The notes under the pieces were generated by a model. It worked only from the letters and a program-made list of their open reading frames with translations, searched no databases and was not told where the DNA came from. A stretch of DNA of 59,265 nucleotides from Archangium lipolyticum (GTDB taxonomy: Bacteria; Myxococcota; Myxococcia; Myxococcales; Myxococcaceae), in contig NZ_JANKBZ010000050.1 of assembly GCF_024623785.1 (NCBI RefSeq), positions 1 to 59,265 on the forward strand. The letters are read 5' to 3'. This document shows, one piece after another, positions 47,401-55,155 of this stretch. The position numbers and the translations under genes are program-made. The first letter of the stretch is position 1. Every line of letters begins with the position of its first letter.

Positions 47401-48250
47401 CGCGCCGGGTGTGACGTGCCCCTCGGATGTCGAGGTGGAGGCCGTGGGTCCCGACGGTTCCGCGGTCACCTTCGCGGCGGCCACGGTGAGCGATGCGGTG
47501 ACGGCCAGCCCGGAGGTGACGTACAGCCACGCCTCGGGCAGCACCTTCGCCCTGGGCGAGACGGGGGTGACGGTGAGCGCGAAGGACTCGGCCGGCAACA
47601 CCGGGACGTGCTCCTTCCGCGTTACCGTGAAGGACAGCACCCGCCCCACGTTGATGTGCCCGGCGCCCGTCGTGGCGGAGGCCTCCTCGTCCTCGGGGGC
47701 CCGCGTGACGTATGGCGCGGCGGAAGCCTCGGACTCCGCGTCCCCGGTGACGATGAGTTACAGCCAGGTCTCGGGGTCGGAGTTCCCGTTGGGGACGACC
47801 TCGGTGACGGTGAGCGCGAAGGACTCGGCGGACAACGAGGGCTCCTGCGCCTTCTCCGTGACGGTGCGCGACACCACCGCCCCGGCCATCACCTGCCCGG
47901 CGGACCTGGAGGTGGAGACGCGCGACGCCCAGGGGCTCGCGGTCGAGTACCCGTCCGCCACCGCGAGTGACGCCGTGACGGCCGCGCCCCGGTTGGCCTA
48001 CAGCCACGCCTCGGGTGGCCTCTTCCCCGTGGGCACCACCCCCGTTGAGGCCACCGCCACGGACGCGGCGGGCAACTCGGCCTCGTGCTCCTTCCGGGTC
48101 ACCGTGAAGCCCCAGCCGGAGTACTCGGTGAAGGTGGATGAGGGCCTGGGCTGCGGCGCGGCTGGGGGCTCTCCATCGGCCGGACTCGGGGGCGCCCTGG
48201 CGCTGCTCTCCTGGCTGGCCCTCGGGCGGGCTCGGGCACGGCGCGACTGA
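44429..48250 (+). CDS. ELWxxDGT-repeat lipoprotein with HYR domains and MYXO-CTERM-like tail
   Basis: From ATG 44429 the product is 1273 aa. It has a lipoprotein-type signal (GAVGCLIMGLAAMGGC), about sixteen ELWxxDGT-type blades (to about residue 900), then four HYR-like beta domains (about 908-1230). Each HYR domain has 'D-T/S-T-A-P-x-x-x-C-P', 'V-T-Y-S-H-x-S-G-S-x-F-x-x-G' and 'A-K-D-x-x-G-N-x-x-x-C-S-F'. The C-terminus is a Gly/Cys motif (GCGAAGG), one hydrophobic helix (LGGALALLSWLALG) and R-A-R-A-R-R-D, matching the MYXO-CTERM sorting pattern. It is therefore a large surface protein with both an N-terminal lipid-type signal and a C-terminal anchor. A role in adhesion or matrix is plausible. 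Confidence 0.87.
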   Translation: MRRIRGAVGCLIMGLAAMGGCADSNPRAPGAAPEASGQRRSALSPSTPALVKDLRPTPAPSSVGSDPRDFMQVGNTLFFTATDSLHGRELWASDGTPGSARLVQDIRTGSSESQPRDFADVNGVLYFIADDNSPSNKLWRSDGTPEGTRAVPSGGQYGFIFITELEVIGGTLFFSAVAGPESFQLWKTDGTPEGTRLVTPSNPWGGRAPGQLRNVNGTLYFTVDDGLSGSELWKSDGTDAGTVRVKDLSPGTAGTTFHELVAVGDTLYFTATSAGASARELWKSNGTDEGTVRLTNVPPGLAVSEPTGLAGVGHTLFFSASDPQAGRELWRSDGTPQGTARVKDLIPGSGSSYLSSLRNVGGVLFFCASGELWKSDGTDQGTVRLRDLQPMLGSVYGPLAVAGPRAYFLAPTSAGAQALWASDGTADGTMPLSYSLRGSWIEGYMESMRSYGAAGNTLFFGAEDGSRGLEPWMTDGTPGGTVPLGDLDVGLHGGTPRALMELGGGRFLFSARSDTGRALWVSDGTEAGTRLVRDGFQSIDRWSVRVGDAVFLKVSTTTSSSQLWRTNGTPEGTWLVKDINLHTYNTFLPLGVELGGKLVFTAITAAEGWEPWVSDGTPEGTRLLKDVRPGKTSSEPSYLVTVGDTVYFAANDGVNGYELWRTDGTTEGTVIKDIIPGPAYSQPRHLVELNGRLVFSGRNDVPEEGAVLWEVDAQGRQRKISVTAPGAVGSAVYETVVSEGTLFFFANQNSKLELWSYDGTSANATLVARDLFRSSFTAVAVGGAIYFGADTFADGMELWRSDGTPEGTRMVKQIRGAFTAGMGDVFTPQGIADRGVVLFSASDGVRGLELWMSDGTDEGTRPIGDLNPGPRSSNPADYVRIGDGDYVYFGADDGTHGSELWRWKLPPPDTTAPVLTCPAAVTVEATSSSGALASWPGAAARDDVTSPPWVTYSHRSGTRFPLGTTPVTVKAKDATGNTATCSFGVSVVDSTAPGVTCPSDVEVEAVGPDGSAVTFAAATVSDAVTASPEVTYSHASGSTFALGETGVTVSAKDSAGNTGTCSFRVTVKDSTRPTLMCPAPVVAEASSSSGARVTYGAAEASDSASPVTMSYSQVSGSEFPLGTTSVTVSAKDSADNEGSCAFSVTVRDTTAPAITCPADLEVETRDAQGLAVEYPSATASDAVTAAPRLAYSHASGGLFPVGTTPVEATATDAAGNSASCSFRVTVKPQPEYSVKVDEGLGCGAAGGSPSAGLGGALALLSWLALGRARARRD

Positions 48251-48537
48251 GTGCGGGCATTGCCCGGGATGCCAGGAGCGTGTTCCGGGCGGGCTTCCAC
48301 AAAATTCTGTGTAAAAGCAAGCAGGCGTGCACTACGCGACGTAGCCGGCTGGTTCGTGCCCCAAGGGCTTTACAGGGCGGCCCACAATGGTCACCCTGTT
48401 CGGTAAATCGGTCAAAGGCGTTCGGAGGGGCACCACATGGGGTGGGCTCCAAGAGACCGATGGGGGGCGCCCTCGCGGGGCGGCGAGCCGGAGACGGCCG
48501 AAGACCCGAGGTAGCCGAGGCGCGTCCAGGAGAAGCC

Positions 48538-48699
48538 ATGGTGCACGACGAGACGACCTACATGGATGACGAGGGGATGGAGTACGTCGAGCTGGGTGGC
48601 CAGGACGAGGAGTCCGGCTACATCGTGCCAGTGCGAGTCACCACCGGTGGCCGTCTCTGGGGCGCTGACGAGGCCTACGGCGGTTACGACGCCGAGTAG
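48538..48699 (+). CDS. small acidic protein, 53 aa (hypothetical)
   Basis: The ATG at 48538 has a textbook AGGAG seven bases upstream, and the frame ends just before a perfect hairpin. The product is 53 aa, strongly acidic, with 'YMDDEGMEYVELGGQDEESGYIVPVRV' split by Gly and ending G-A-D-E-A-Y-G-G-Y-D-A-E. It has no signal peptide. Codon third positions are GC rich as in real genes here. I do not recognise a family. It could be a small regulator or a peptide substrate; no modifying enzyme is obvious nearby. Confidence 0.6.
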   Translation: MVHDETTYMDDEGMEYVELGGQDEESGYIVPVRVTTGGRLWGADEAYGGYDAE

Positions 48700-48706
48700 C
48701 ACCACG

Positions 48707-48734
48707 GCCCCCGCGTCGGGCATGACGCGGGGGC
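48707..48734 (+). terminator. perfect 11-bp hairpin, probable terminator
   Basis: GCCCCCGCGTC (48707-48717) and GACGCGGGGGC (48724-48734) form a perfect stem with a 6-base loop, six bases after the 53-aa gene's stop. No T-run follows, so it is an atypical terminator or an RNA-stabilising structure. Confidence 0.6.
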
Positions 48735-48795
48735 GCGAAGTCACACGGAAGGACGCAGCGCCCTGTCGAGCCGGTGCCTGGCACCCGTTCCGGGG

Positions 48796-50469
48796 ATGGA
48801 ATCCGCGGCTCCGTGTATCCTCCCGCACCGCGTGGAGTCCCCGAGCGAATCGAACACCCCTGGAGCGACGCCGGAAGGACGGCTCGTCACGGACATCCTC
48901 CTGTCCTGCCGGCGGCATGGCGCGTGGCCCTCGGTGGAAGCGCTCCGCCTCGAGCACGGGGAGGCGCGGGAGGCGCTCGACGCGCTCCTGGAAGCGGGCC
49001 TGCTGCGGGTGCACTCCGAACACTGCCGGCCCTCGCTCGGCGCGCTCCTGCGCTTCGGTCCCGAGGCGGAGCTCGCGGGCTTCGACCGGTTGCTGCCCGC
49101 GTTGAAGGAGGCCTGGCGGCGCAACCGCGCCAAGGCCTGGAGCGCCGAGGAGCTCGGGGTGCTGTCCGGCCTTCCGGCGGCCGAGGTGGCCCAGGTCCTG
49201 GAGCTGTTCGCCTCGGAGCTGGACATCGCGGACGCGCTCTTCGGAGACGACGTGGGCCTCGTCGGCGCCATCCAGCTCTCGCCCGCGGTGGGGGAGCTGG
49301 AGCCCTTCGCGGCCGTCCGCGCGCGGCTCGTCGCCCAGGGCCCGCTGGAGCCGCCCCTCCGCCTCACCGGGTTGCGGGTGGATGGATACCGGGCCCTGGA
49401 GGGCTTCGAGGCGCGGTTCGGTGCGCTCACCGTCCTCACCGGCGCACAGGGCTCGGGCAAGTCCTCGCTCCTCGACTGTCTGGCCCTGCTCTCCTTCGCC
49501 GCGGAGCACCCGCTCCCGTCCGGGTTGGAGCCTCGCGGCGCCGGCCAGCGGCTGTTCCACTCGGGGGCTCCCGAGCGCATTCACGTGACCTTGTGCGTCA
49601 CGAGTGGCACCGGCAGGGCCCTGCGCTACACGGTGAGTTTTGGCGGGCCCCTGGTTGCGCCCCGCGTCATCTCGGAGCGGCTCGCCCCGGTGGAGCCTGA
49701 CGCGAGTGGCCAGGAGCCGTTCGCGTTCCTCGACTTCAAGGGCGGCAAGGGAACGGTCCGCACCGTGATGTGGGAGCCGCCCCGGCCCCGGGTGCTCCCG
49801 GTGCCCCGCACGGTGCCTCCGGACGAGCTCGCGCTGCGCGGGGAGCTCGAGCCCGCCCTGGGCGTCGTGGCCAGCTTCCGGGAGTTCCTCTCCGGCTGGC
49901 GCTGCCATGCGGGCTTCGAGGTCGGAAGGGGCTCGGCGATGCGCCGGCCCGTGCCCTCGGAGCCGGAGCCCCTGCTGGCGGTGGATGGCTCCAACCTGAG
50001 CGCCGTGCTCTTCCACTTGATGGTGGAGCACCCCGAGCGCTGGCGCGAGCTCGAGGCACACCTGCGCTCGGCCATTCCCTCCTTCCAATCACTCTCGGTC
50101 AAACCCCGGGGCGGGCCGGGCACGGTCATCGGCGTCTGGCGCGAGGCGGGTGTGAGGGACGAGCTGACACTGGCGGACCTCTCGGACGGGACGCTCCGCT
50201 TCCTCTGTCTGGCGGCGCTGTGCCTGTCACCCCGGAAGCCGCCGCTCCTGGGCCTCGACGGTCCCGACGTGGGCCTCCACCCTCGCGTGCTGCCAGTGCT
50301 CGCGGGGCTGCTGCGGCGGGCCTCCACCGAGACCCAGGTGCTCGTCACCACCGGGTCTTCCGCGCTGCTCTCGGAATTCTCGCGTGACGAGATGGCCCTA
50401 CTGGAAAAGGTGGATGGGCGCGTGGTGTTCGGTGGGGTGGACGGGGCTGTGCCTGCGCGGGCCATGTAG
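48796..50469 (+). CDS. predicted RecF/SMC-type ATPase (COG4637-like) with altered catalytic motifs
   Basis: A 557-aa soluble protein. The N-terminal 190 residues are helical, with a winged-helix look ('TDILLSCRRHGAWPSVEALRLEHGEAREALDALLEAGLLRVHS'). The ATPase part has Walker A G-A-Q-G-S-G-K-S-S (about 216-224) and signature 'LADLSDGTLRFLCLAAL'. The region that in relatives reads 'IEEPENGLHP' is 'LDGPDVGLHP' here, and the switch normally 'TTHSPxLL' is 'TTGSSALL'. Both the catalytic Glu and the switch His are therefore missing, and hydrolysis may be weak. The N-terminal fusion is unusual for the family. A VWA-protein gene follows after 53 bases and may be co-transcribed. Confidence 0.75.
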   Translation: MESAAPCILPHRVESPSESNTPGATPEGRLVTDILLSCRRHGAWPSVEALRLEHGEAREALDALLEAGLLRVHSEHCRPSLGALLRFGPEAELAGFDRLLPALKEAWRRNRAKAWSAEELGVLSGLPAAEVAQVLELFASELDIADALFGDDVGLVGAIQLSPAVGELEPFAAVRARLVAQGPLEPPLRLTGLRVDGYRALEGFEARFGALTVLTGAQGSGKSSLLDCLALLSFAAEHPLPSGLEPRGAGQRLFHSGAPERIHVTLCVTSGTGRALRYTVSFGGPLVAPRVISERLAPVEPDASGQEPFAFLDFKGGKGTVRTVMWEPPRPRVLPVPRTVPPDELALRGELEPALGVVASFREFLSGWRCHAGFEVGRGSAMRRPVPSEPEPLLAVDGSNLSAVLFHLMVEHPERWRELEAHLRSAIPSFQSLSVKPRGGPGTVIGVWREAGVRDELTLADLSDGTLRFLCLAALCLSPRKPPLLGLDGPDVGLHPRVLPVLAGLLRRASTETQVLVTTGSSALLSEFSRDEMALLEKVDGRVVFGGVDGAVPARAM

Positions 50470-50522
50470 GCGATACTGAGGCGACGCGGCACCATCGGGG
50501 CGCTCGCGCGGAGGTTGAGGCA

Positions 50523-51764
50523 ATGAAGTTGACGGCCTGGGCGGTCGAGCGCGACGGTGAGCGCGGTAGGGATGTTCATCTGCTCGTCACCGTGGAGGCC
50601 GAGTCGGACGCGCCCCGTGCGCCCGTGGCGATGAACCTCGTGCTGGACCGGAGCGCCTCGATGCGTGGCGCGCCACTGGGGGCCGCGGTGGAGGCCGCGC
50701 AACTGCTCGTCGAGCGCGCGGGGCCGAAGGACTACCTCGGGCTGCTCGCCTTCGACGGAGTCCCCGAGCAGCTCGTCCCCCTCAAGCTCATGGACGCCGA
50801 GGCGCGCGCGGAGCTCTCCGAGAGCCTTTCCGCGCTGGACGCGGGCGAGGGCACCGCGCTGCACGAGGCGGTGGAGTCCGGCGCCGCGGCGGTGCGCCGG
50901 CTGTTCATCCCCGGGGCGCGCCCGAAGATGCTGGTGCTCACGGATGGAGAGCCGTCGGTGGGCCGGCGCTCGCTGGCGGACTTCCGCGCGCTGGGCAGCA
51001 AGGTGGCCGAGTCCGGCATCACGCTGCACGCGATGGGACTGGGGCGGCACTACCTGCCGGAGATTCTCGAGGCGCTCACCACGCCGGCGGGCACGGGCTT
51101 CACGCACGTGGACGACGCCGAGGGCCTGCCGGTGGCCACCGCGGCGTTGGTGGCCGAGCTCTTCGGCGAGGTGGGCACCGAGGCGCGCCTGCACGTGCGG
51201 CCCATTGGCTTCACCGAGCTGCTCTGCCGCCACCGCTACCCGGCGCGCGCGGAGGGGGACGCGCTGAGCGTGGGGTTGGGAGCGCTCTCGAACGCGTTCC
51301 CTCGCCGGGCGCTCTTCACGGGGCAGCTGGAGCTGGCCGAGTGGTCGCTGCAGGTGACGACGTCCTGGACGGAGCGGGGCGACACGCGGCGCGTGACGGT
51401 GCCGGTGCAGCGCGTGCTGCCGGACAGCCCCGAGGGCCGCTTCGTGCGCGCGGTGGGCGCGGAGCTGGACCTGGTGGCGGCGGAGGCCTCGGCGTGGAAG
51501 GCGCTGCTGCGGCGCAACCCGACGGCGGCCGAGCATGCGCTGGCACATGCCGAGGAGTTCCTGCGCGAGCTGGTGCGGCTGTCGGTGGAGCAGGTGCCGG
51601 CGAAGCGCCACGTGGATCGGCTGGCGGACCTGCGGCTGGCGGTGGAGCGCCGGTCCGGGGACGTGTCGGCGCTCGGGGTGCGCCGGGCCCGGGCCGCGGA
51701 CGCACACACCGGGTTGAGCATCGTCCAGCCCGCGCTCCCGGTCGTGCGCAAGGCGAGGAACTGA
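50523..51764 (+). CDS. von Willebrand factor A (VWA) domain protein
   Basis: A 413-aa protein with a VWA domain at about residues 35-200. The MIDAS metal site is visible as L-D-R-S-A-S-M (DxSxS), the Thr in 'AGEGTALHEA' and the Asp in 'MLVLTDGEPSVG'. The C-terminal half is beta-rich ('ARLHVRPIGFTELLCRHRYPAR', 'LELAEWSLQVTTSW') followed by a helical region with 'HALAHAEEFLRELVRLSVEQVPAK'. There is no signal peptide, so it is probably cytoplasmic, where such proteins act in metal-dependent complex assembly. It follows the altered ATPase, an arrangement reminiscent of ATPase-VWA pairs, though this ATPase is not of the MoxR type. Confidence 0.8.
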   Translation: MKLTAWAVERDGERGRDVHLLVTVEAESDAPRAPVAMNLVLDRSASMRGAPLGAAVEAAQLLVERAGPKDYLGLLAFDGVPEQLVPLKLMDAEARAELSESLSALDAGEGTALHEAVESGAAAVRRLFIPGARPKMLVLTDGEPSVGRRSLADFRALGSKVAESGITLHAMGLGRHYLPEILEALTTPAGTGFTHVDDAEGLPVATAALVAELFGEVGTEARLHVRPIGFTELLCRHRYPARAEGDALSVGLGALSNAFPRRALFTGQLELAEWSLQVTTSWTERGDTRRVTVPVQRVLPDSPEGRFVRAVGAELDLVAAEASAWKALLRRNPTAAEHALAHAEEFLRELVRLSVEQVPAKRHVDRLADLRLAVERRSGDVSALGVRRARAADAHTGLSIVQPALPVVRKARN

Positions 51765-51932
51765 GCATCCGGCCGTCCTCCCAGAAGCTGTAACCGGCGG
51801 ACCGCCTTCCGCGTACCTGTTGCACCACCGGGGTTTCCGCCCGGGAATGGCCGCCTGTCTGGAGGGTTGATGGGCGCCACTCCGGAGGCATGAGGCTGGC
51901 GGTCGGCGAGCCGGTGGGTTAACGGGAGGCGC

Positions 51933-54203
51933 ATGACGCAGCATCGGGTACGACGTTCGAGCTGGGGTGGTCTTCTCTTCGCGGCGCTGGGGCTCGTCCT
52001 CGGCGCGGGCGTGGCACGGGCGGAGCTGCCGGCCACCGCGGTGTCGACGGGCGCTCCGGATCAGGGCAACCCTCGCGTGGAGGCGGCCCTCCTGACGGAT
52101 GTCACCCAGGTGAAGCCGGGTGACTCCTTCCGCGTGGGTGTGCGCTTCCGCATGGACCCGGGCTGGCACATCTACTGGAAGAATCCAGGAGAGTCGGGGC
52201 TGGCCTCGGAGATCGTCTGGGACACGCCGGGCACCACCGTGGGCGAGCTGCAGTGGCCGCTGCCCATCACCTTCCGCAGCCCGGACGGCTTCATCACCTC
52301 CTATGGCTACGGGGAGGAGGTGCTCCTCTTCGCCGAGGCCCGCGTGTCCGAGCAGATGACGGGCTCGCTGCAGCTGTCGGCCGCGTCGGACATCCTGGTG
52401 TGCGAGCAGCGCTGCCTGCCCGCGCAGCTCATGCTCACCCGCAACGTGCCGGTGGGCCCCGAGACACTGAAGGACTCCGAGTTCGCCCCCGCCTTCGACG
52501 CGGCGCGCGCGAGCGTGCCGGTGACGCCCGAGAGCGCCGGCCACGTGGTGTCGCTCGCGCTCGACACGAAGCCGCTCACCGCCGGCCAGCCCTTCACGGG
52601 CACCTTCACCGTGACGGCGCCCCAGGGACAGCCGGCGCCCATGGTGGAGAAGGACTTCTTCATTCCCGAGCGCATCAAGGGCATCGCGCGCGTGGAGCTC
52701 TCGCCCGTGGCGGGCAAGCCCGGCACCTTCAAGGTGGAAGGCACGGCCGCCGCGGACGTGCCCGCGCAGGAGCCCCGGCTGGCGGGCGTGCTTCGGCTGG
52801 GCACGGCGGCCTCGGGCTACCGCGCGCTGACGCTGGACCTGGCGCTCGCGCCCGTGGTGGCCGCCCCGCCCGGGACCGTTGCGGCCGCGCCGGTGGTGAA
52901 GGCCCCGCCCGTGGTGGTGCCGCCTCCCTCGATGGGTACGGCCGTGGCGTCCGAGTCCTCGCTGTCGCTGGGGCTGGTGCTCCTCTTCGCCTTCCTCGGG
53001 GGCGCGCTGCTCAACCTCATGCCGTGCGTCTTCCCGGTGCTGGCCCTCAAGGCGTACGGCTTCACCCGCACGGTGCACGCCGAGCGCGGCAAGGTGGCGC
53101 TGCACGCGCTGGCGTACGCGGGGGGAATCATCGGCTCGCTGCTGGTGCTGGCGCTGGTGGTGCTGGCCCTGCGCGCCGGTGGGAGCAGCGTGGGCTGGGG
53201 CTTCCAGTTCCAGGAGCCGCTCTTCGTCGCGGCGGTGGCCGCGGTACTGGTGGCCTTCGCCCTCAACCTCTTCGGCGTCTTCACGGTGGGCACGGACGGC
53301 ACCGCGCTGGTGGAGAAGGTGGACTCGAGCCATGGCCTGGCGCGCAGCGCGGGCGAGGGCGTGCTGGCGGTGGTGCTGGCCACGCCCTGCTCGGCGCCGC
53401 TGTTGGGCACCGCGGTGGGCTTCGCGCTCGCGGCGGGCCCGATCACGGTGCTGGCCACCTTCTTCATGCTGGGCCTCGGCCTGGCGCTGCCCTTCTGCCT
53501 GCTGGTGCTGGTGCCCGGGCTGACGAAGCTGCTGCCCAAGCCGGGCGCGTGGATGGAGCGCGGCAAGCAGCTGCTGGGCTTCGCGCTGCTGGGCACCACG
53601 GTGTGGCTGGTGTGGGTGATGGGCGGCCTCACGGGCGTGGACGGCATGGCGCGGCTGCTGGCCTTCCTCGCGGTGGTGGGTCTGGGCGCGTGGATGTACG
53701 GGCTGGCGCAGGGAGCCGAGGGCGGGCGCAAGGTGGCGGGCGTGGTGGCGGTGGTGGCCGTGGTGGCGGTGGGAGGACTCTTCTCCCTGCGCTTCGAGGA
53801 GACGGGTCCGGCCCTGCGCAAGGCGTCGGCGGTGGCCGAGGCGCAGCCGTGGGACGATGCGGCGGTGACGGCGGCGCTGAAGGCGGGCCAGCCCGTGTTC
53901 GTCGACTTCACGGCGGACTGGTGCCTCACGTGCAAGTTCAACGAGCGCACGGTGCTGACGCGCGAGGACGTGCGGACCGCGTTCGCGCAGCACAAGGTGG
54001 CCTTCTTCGTGGCGGACTGGACGCGGCGGGACGAGCGCATCAGCGCGAAGCTGGCCGAGTTCGGCCGGGCCGGCGTGCCCATGTACCTGGTGGTGAGCCC
54101 CGCGGCGCCCGACAAGCCCGAGGTGCTGCCCGAGCTGCTCACCCCCGACACCGTCATCGAGGCCGTGCGCCGCGCGGCGGAGCGCGTAGCGGACGCGACG
54201 TAG
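51933..54203 (+). CDS. dsbD: DsbD-family thiol:disulfide interchange protein
   Basis: A 756-aa membrane protein with GGGAGG before the ATG and a cleavable signal peptide (to A-R-A30). The N-terminal periplasmic domain (about 35-300) has a Cys pair 'CEQRC' and the fold of DsbD/ScsB-type domains ('MDPGWHIYWKNPGESG'). The central part has eight membrane helices with the redox Cys in 'LMPCVFPVLALK' and 'ATPCSAPLLG'. The C-terminal thioredoxin-like domain has W-C-L-T-C-K near residue 665. Electrons pass from cytoplasmic thioredoxin through the membrane to periplasmic partners; the redoxin encoded 43 bases downstream is a likely acceptor. Confidence 0.92.
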   Translation: MTQHRVRRSSWGGLLFAALGLVLGAGVARAELPATAVSTGAPDQGNPRVEAALLTDVTQVKPGDSFRVGVRFRMDPGWHIYWKNPGESGLASEIVWDTPGTTVGELQWPLPITFRSPDGFITSYGYGEEVLLFAEARVSEQMTGSLQLSAASDILVCEQRCLPAQLMLTRNVPVGPETLKDSEFAPAFDAARASVPVTPESAGHVVSLALDTKPLTAGQPFTGTFTVTAPQGQPAPMVEKDFFIPERIKGIARVELSPVAGKPGTFKVEGTAAADVPAQEPRLAGVLRLGTAASGYRALTLDLALAPVVAAPPGTVAAAPVVKAPPVVVPPPSMGTAVASESSLSLGLVLLFAFLGGALLNLMPCVFPVLALKAYGFTRTVHAERGKVALHALAYAGGIIGSLLVLALVVLALRAGGSSVGWGFQFQEPLFVAAVAAVLVAFALNLFGVFTVGTDGTALVEKVDSSHGLARSAGEGVLAVVLATPCSAPLLGTAVGFALAAGPITVLATFFMLGLGLALPFCLLVLVPGLTKLLPKPGAWMERGKQLLGFALLGTTVWLVWVMGGLTGVDGMARLLAFLAVVGLGAWMYGLAQGAEGGRKVAGVVAVVAVVAVGGLFSLRFEETGPALRKASAVAEAQPWDDAAVTAALKAGQPVFVDFTADWCLTCKFNERTVLTREDVRTAFAQHKVAFFVADWTRRDERISAKLAEFGRAGVPMYLVVSPAAPDKPEVLPELLTPDTVIEAVRRAAERVADAT

Positions 54204-54246
54204 CGAGATTACTTCCGCTGTACCCTCACCCAGGAGAGCTGACCGG

Positions 54247-54834
54247 ATGAAGACGTTCATCAGTGCAGTCGCCCTCGCCGTGATGATGCCCGTGGTGGCG
54301 TTCGCCGCCGAGACCGCCCAGGTGGGCAAGCCCGCCCCGGCCTTCACCCTCAAGGACGAGTCCGGCAAGGAGCACTCGCTCGCGCAGTACAAGGGGAAGA
54401 TCGTGGTCCTGGAGTGGACGAACTCGGACTGCCCCTTCGTGCAGCGCCACTACACGGCGAACACCATGCAGAAGACGCTGGCGGGCTTCGACGCCAAGAA
54501 GGTGGTGTGGCTGGCGGTGGACTCCACGGCGAGCCACACGCCGGACAAGGTCGCGGCCTGGAAGAAGGAGAAGGGCTTCACCTACCCCGTGCTGCAGGAT
54601 GCGAGCGGCACGGTGGGCAAGTCCTACGGCGCCAAGACGACGCCGCACATGTACGTCATCGATGAGCAGGGCGTGGTGCGCTACGCGGGCGCCATCGACG
54701 ACGACCCGCGCGGCAACAAGAAGGAGGGCACCACCAACTACGTGAAGACGGCGGTGGATGCGCTCCTCTCCGGCAAGCCGGTGCCGACCTCCAGCAGCGA
54801 GCCGTACGGCTGCTCGGTGAAGTACAAGAGCTGA
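54247..54834 (+). CDS. periplasmic redoxin (AhpC/TSA-like)
   Basis: A 195-aa secreted thioredoxin-fold protein with a signal peptide (FISAVALAVMMPVVAFA). The core is 'VGKPAPAFTLKDESGKEHSLAQYKGKIVVLEWTNSDCPFVQRHY', where a single Cys replaces the CxxC motif, then 'WLAVDST', 'YPVLQDASGTVGKSYGAKTTPHMYVIDEQGVVRYAGAIDDDP' with the cis-Pro. A C-terminal Cys in 'YGCSVKYKS' could be the resolving residue. It is typical of one- or two-Cys redoxins that rely on a DsbD-like reductant, which is encoded immediately upstream. Confidence 0.9.
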   Translation: MKTFISAVALAVMMPVVAFAAETAQVGKPAPAFTLKDESGKEHSLAQYKGKIVVLEWTNSDCPFVQRHYTANTMQKTLAGFDAKKVVWLAVDSTASHTPDKVAAWKKEKGFTYPVLQDASGTVGKSYGAKTTPHMYVIDEQGVVRYAGAIDDDPRGNKKEGTTNYVKTAVDALLSGKPVPTSSSEPYGCSVKYKS

Positions 54835-55155
54835 GTCCCCACCGTGGCTATGAGGCCCTCGCGTCCCGAGTCGGGCGCGGGGGCCTTCGTGTATCAGGGG
54901 CCTGGGGGCCGCCTCATGATCCTGCCCCGACAGTGGCCGTACAGTTGGCTGCCTGGGACAGGGAATTGGGGCGGCATTGGCATAAGGCCTCCCCCACCAG
55001 CCCCACCCCATCGCGAGTCCATCCTCAACTCAACCGCGCCTGGTCACGGCTCGGGGGCGGCGGGTTCGAATCCCGCCGATTCCAATAGAGGTTGCCCGCC
55101 GCCTCGAGTCGACCCCACTCCTAACAAGGAGGCGCGGTGCTGCTCGGGCTTGAGG
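54835..55155. other. intergenic region with hairpin and tRNA-like fragment
   Basis: In these 321 bases I see no gene. A long GC-rich inverted repeat at 54854-54869/54871-54885 (GGCCCTCGCG and CGCGGGGGCC arms with small mismatches) can terminate the dsbD-redoxin operon. The tRNA-like 3' end at 55056-55084 is described separately. The sequence character changes after about 55100 toward lower GC. Confidence 0.5.
55056..55084 (+). repeat. tRNA-like 3' end fragment (copy 1), putative attachment-site remnant
   Basis: The 29 bases comprise a complete T arm (GCGGG-TTCGAAT-CCCGC) and the 3' acceptor strand CGATTCC plus A. No matching 5' acceptor (GGAATCG) or anticodon arm lies upstream, so it is not an intact tRNA. 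It is 27/29 identical to 56701-56729 in the same orientation. Such orphan 3' ends are typical scars of integrases that use tRNA or tmRNA genes. Confidence 0.65.

Noticed and set aside
42956-48007. A 1683-codon open frame on the minus strand opposite the two ELWxxDGT genes.
   Set aside because: It mirrors the repeats of the sense genes (periodic 'LGRPIALPQL'), has no ribosome site, and the sense frames have clear signal peptides and domains. It is a high-GC shadow.
48538-48699. The 53-aa gene as a ribosomal peptide natural-product precursor.
   Set aside because: No recognisable leader motif, core repeat or modifying enzyme is adjacent.
49626-54392. A 1588-codon minus-strand frame across the ATPase, VWA and dsbD genes.
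   Set aside because: It spans three recognisable genes on the other strand and has shadow-type composition.
55008-55084. A complete tRNA ending at 55084.
   Set aside because: Only the T arm and 3' acceptor strand are present; no 5' acceptor partner or anticodon arm could be folded upstream.
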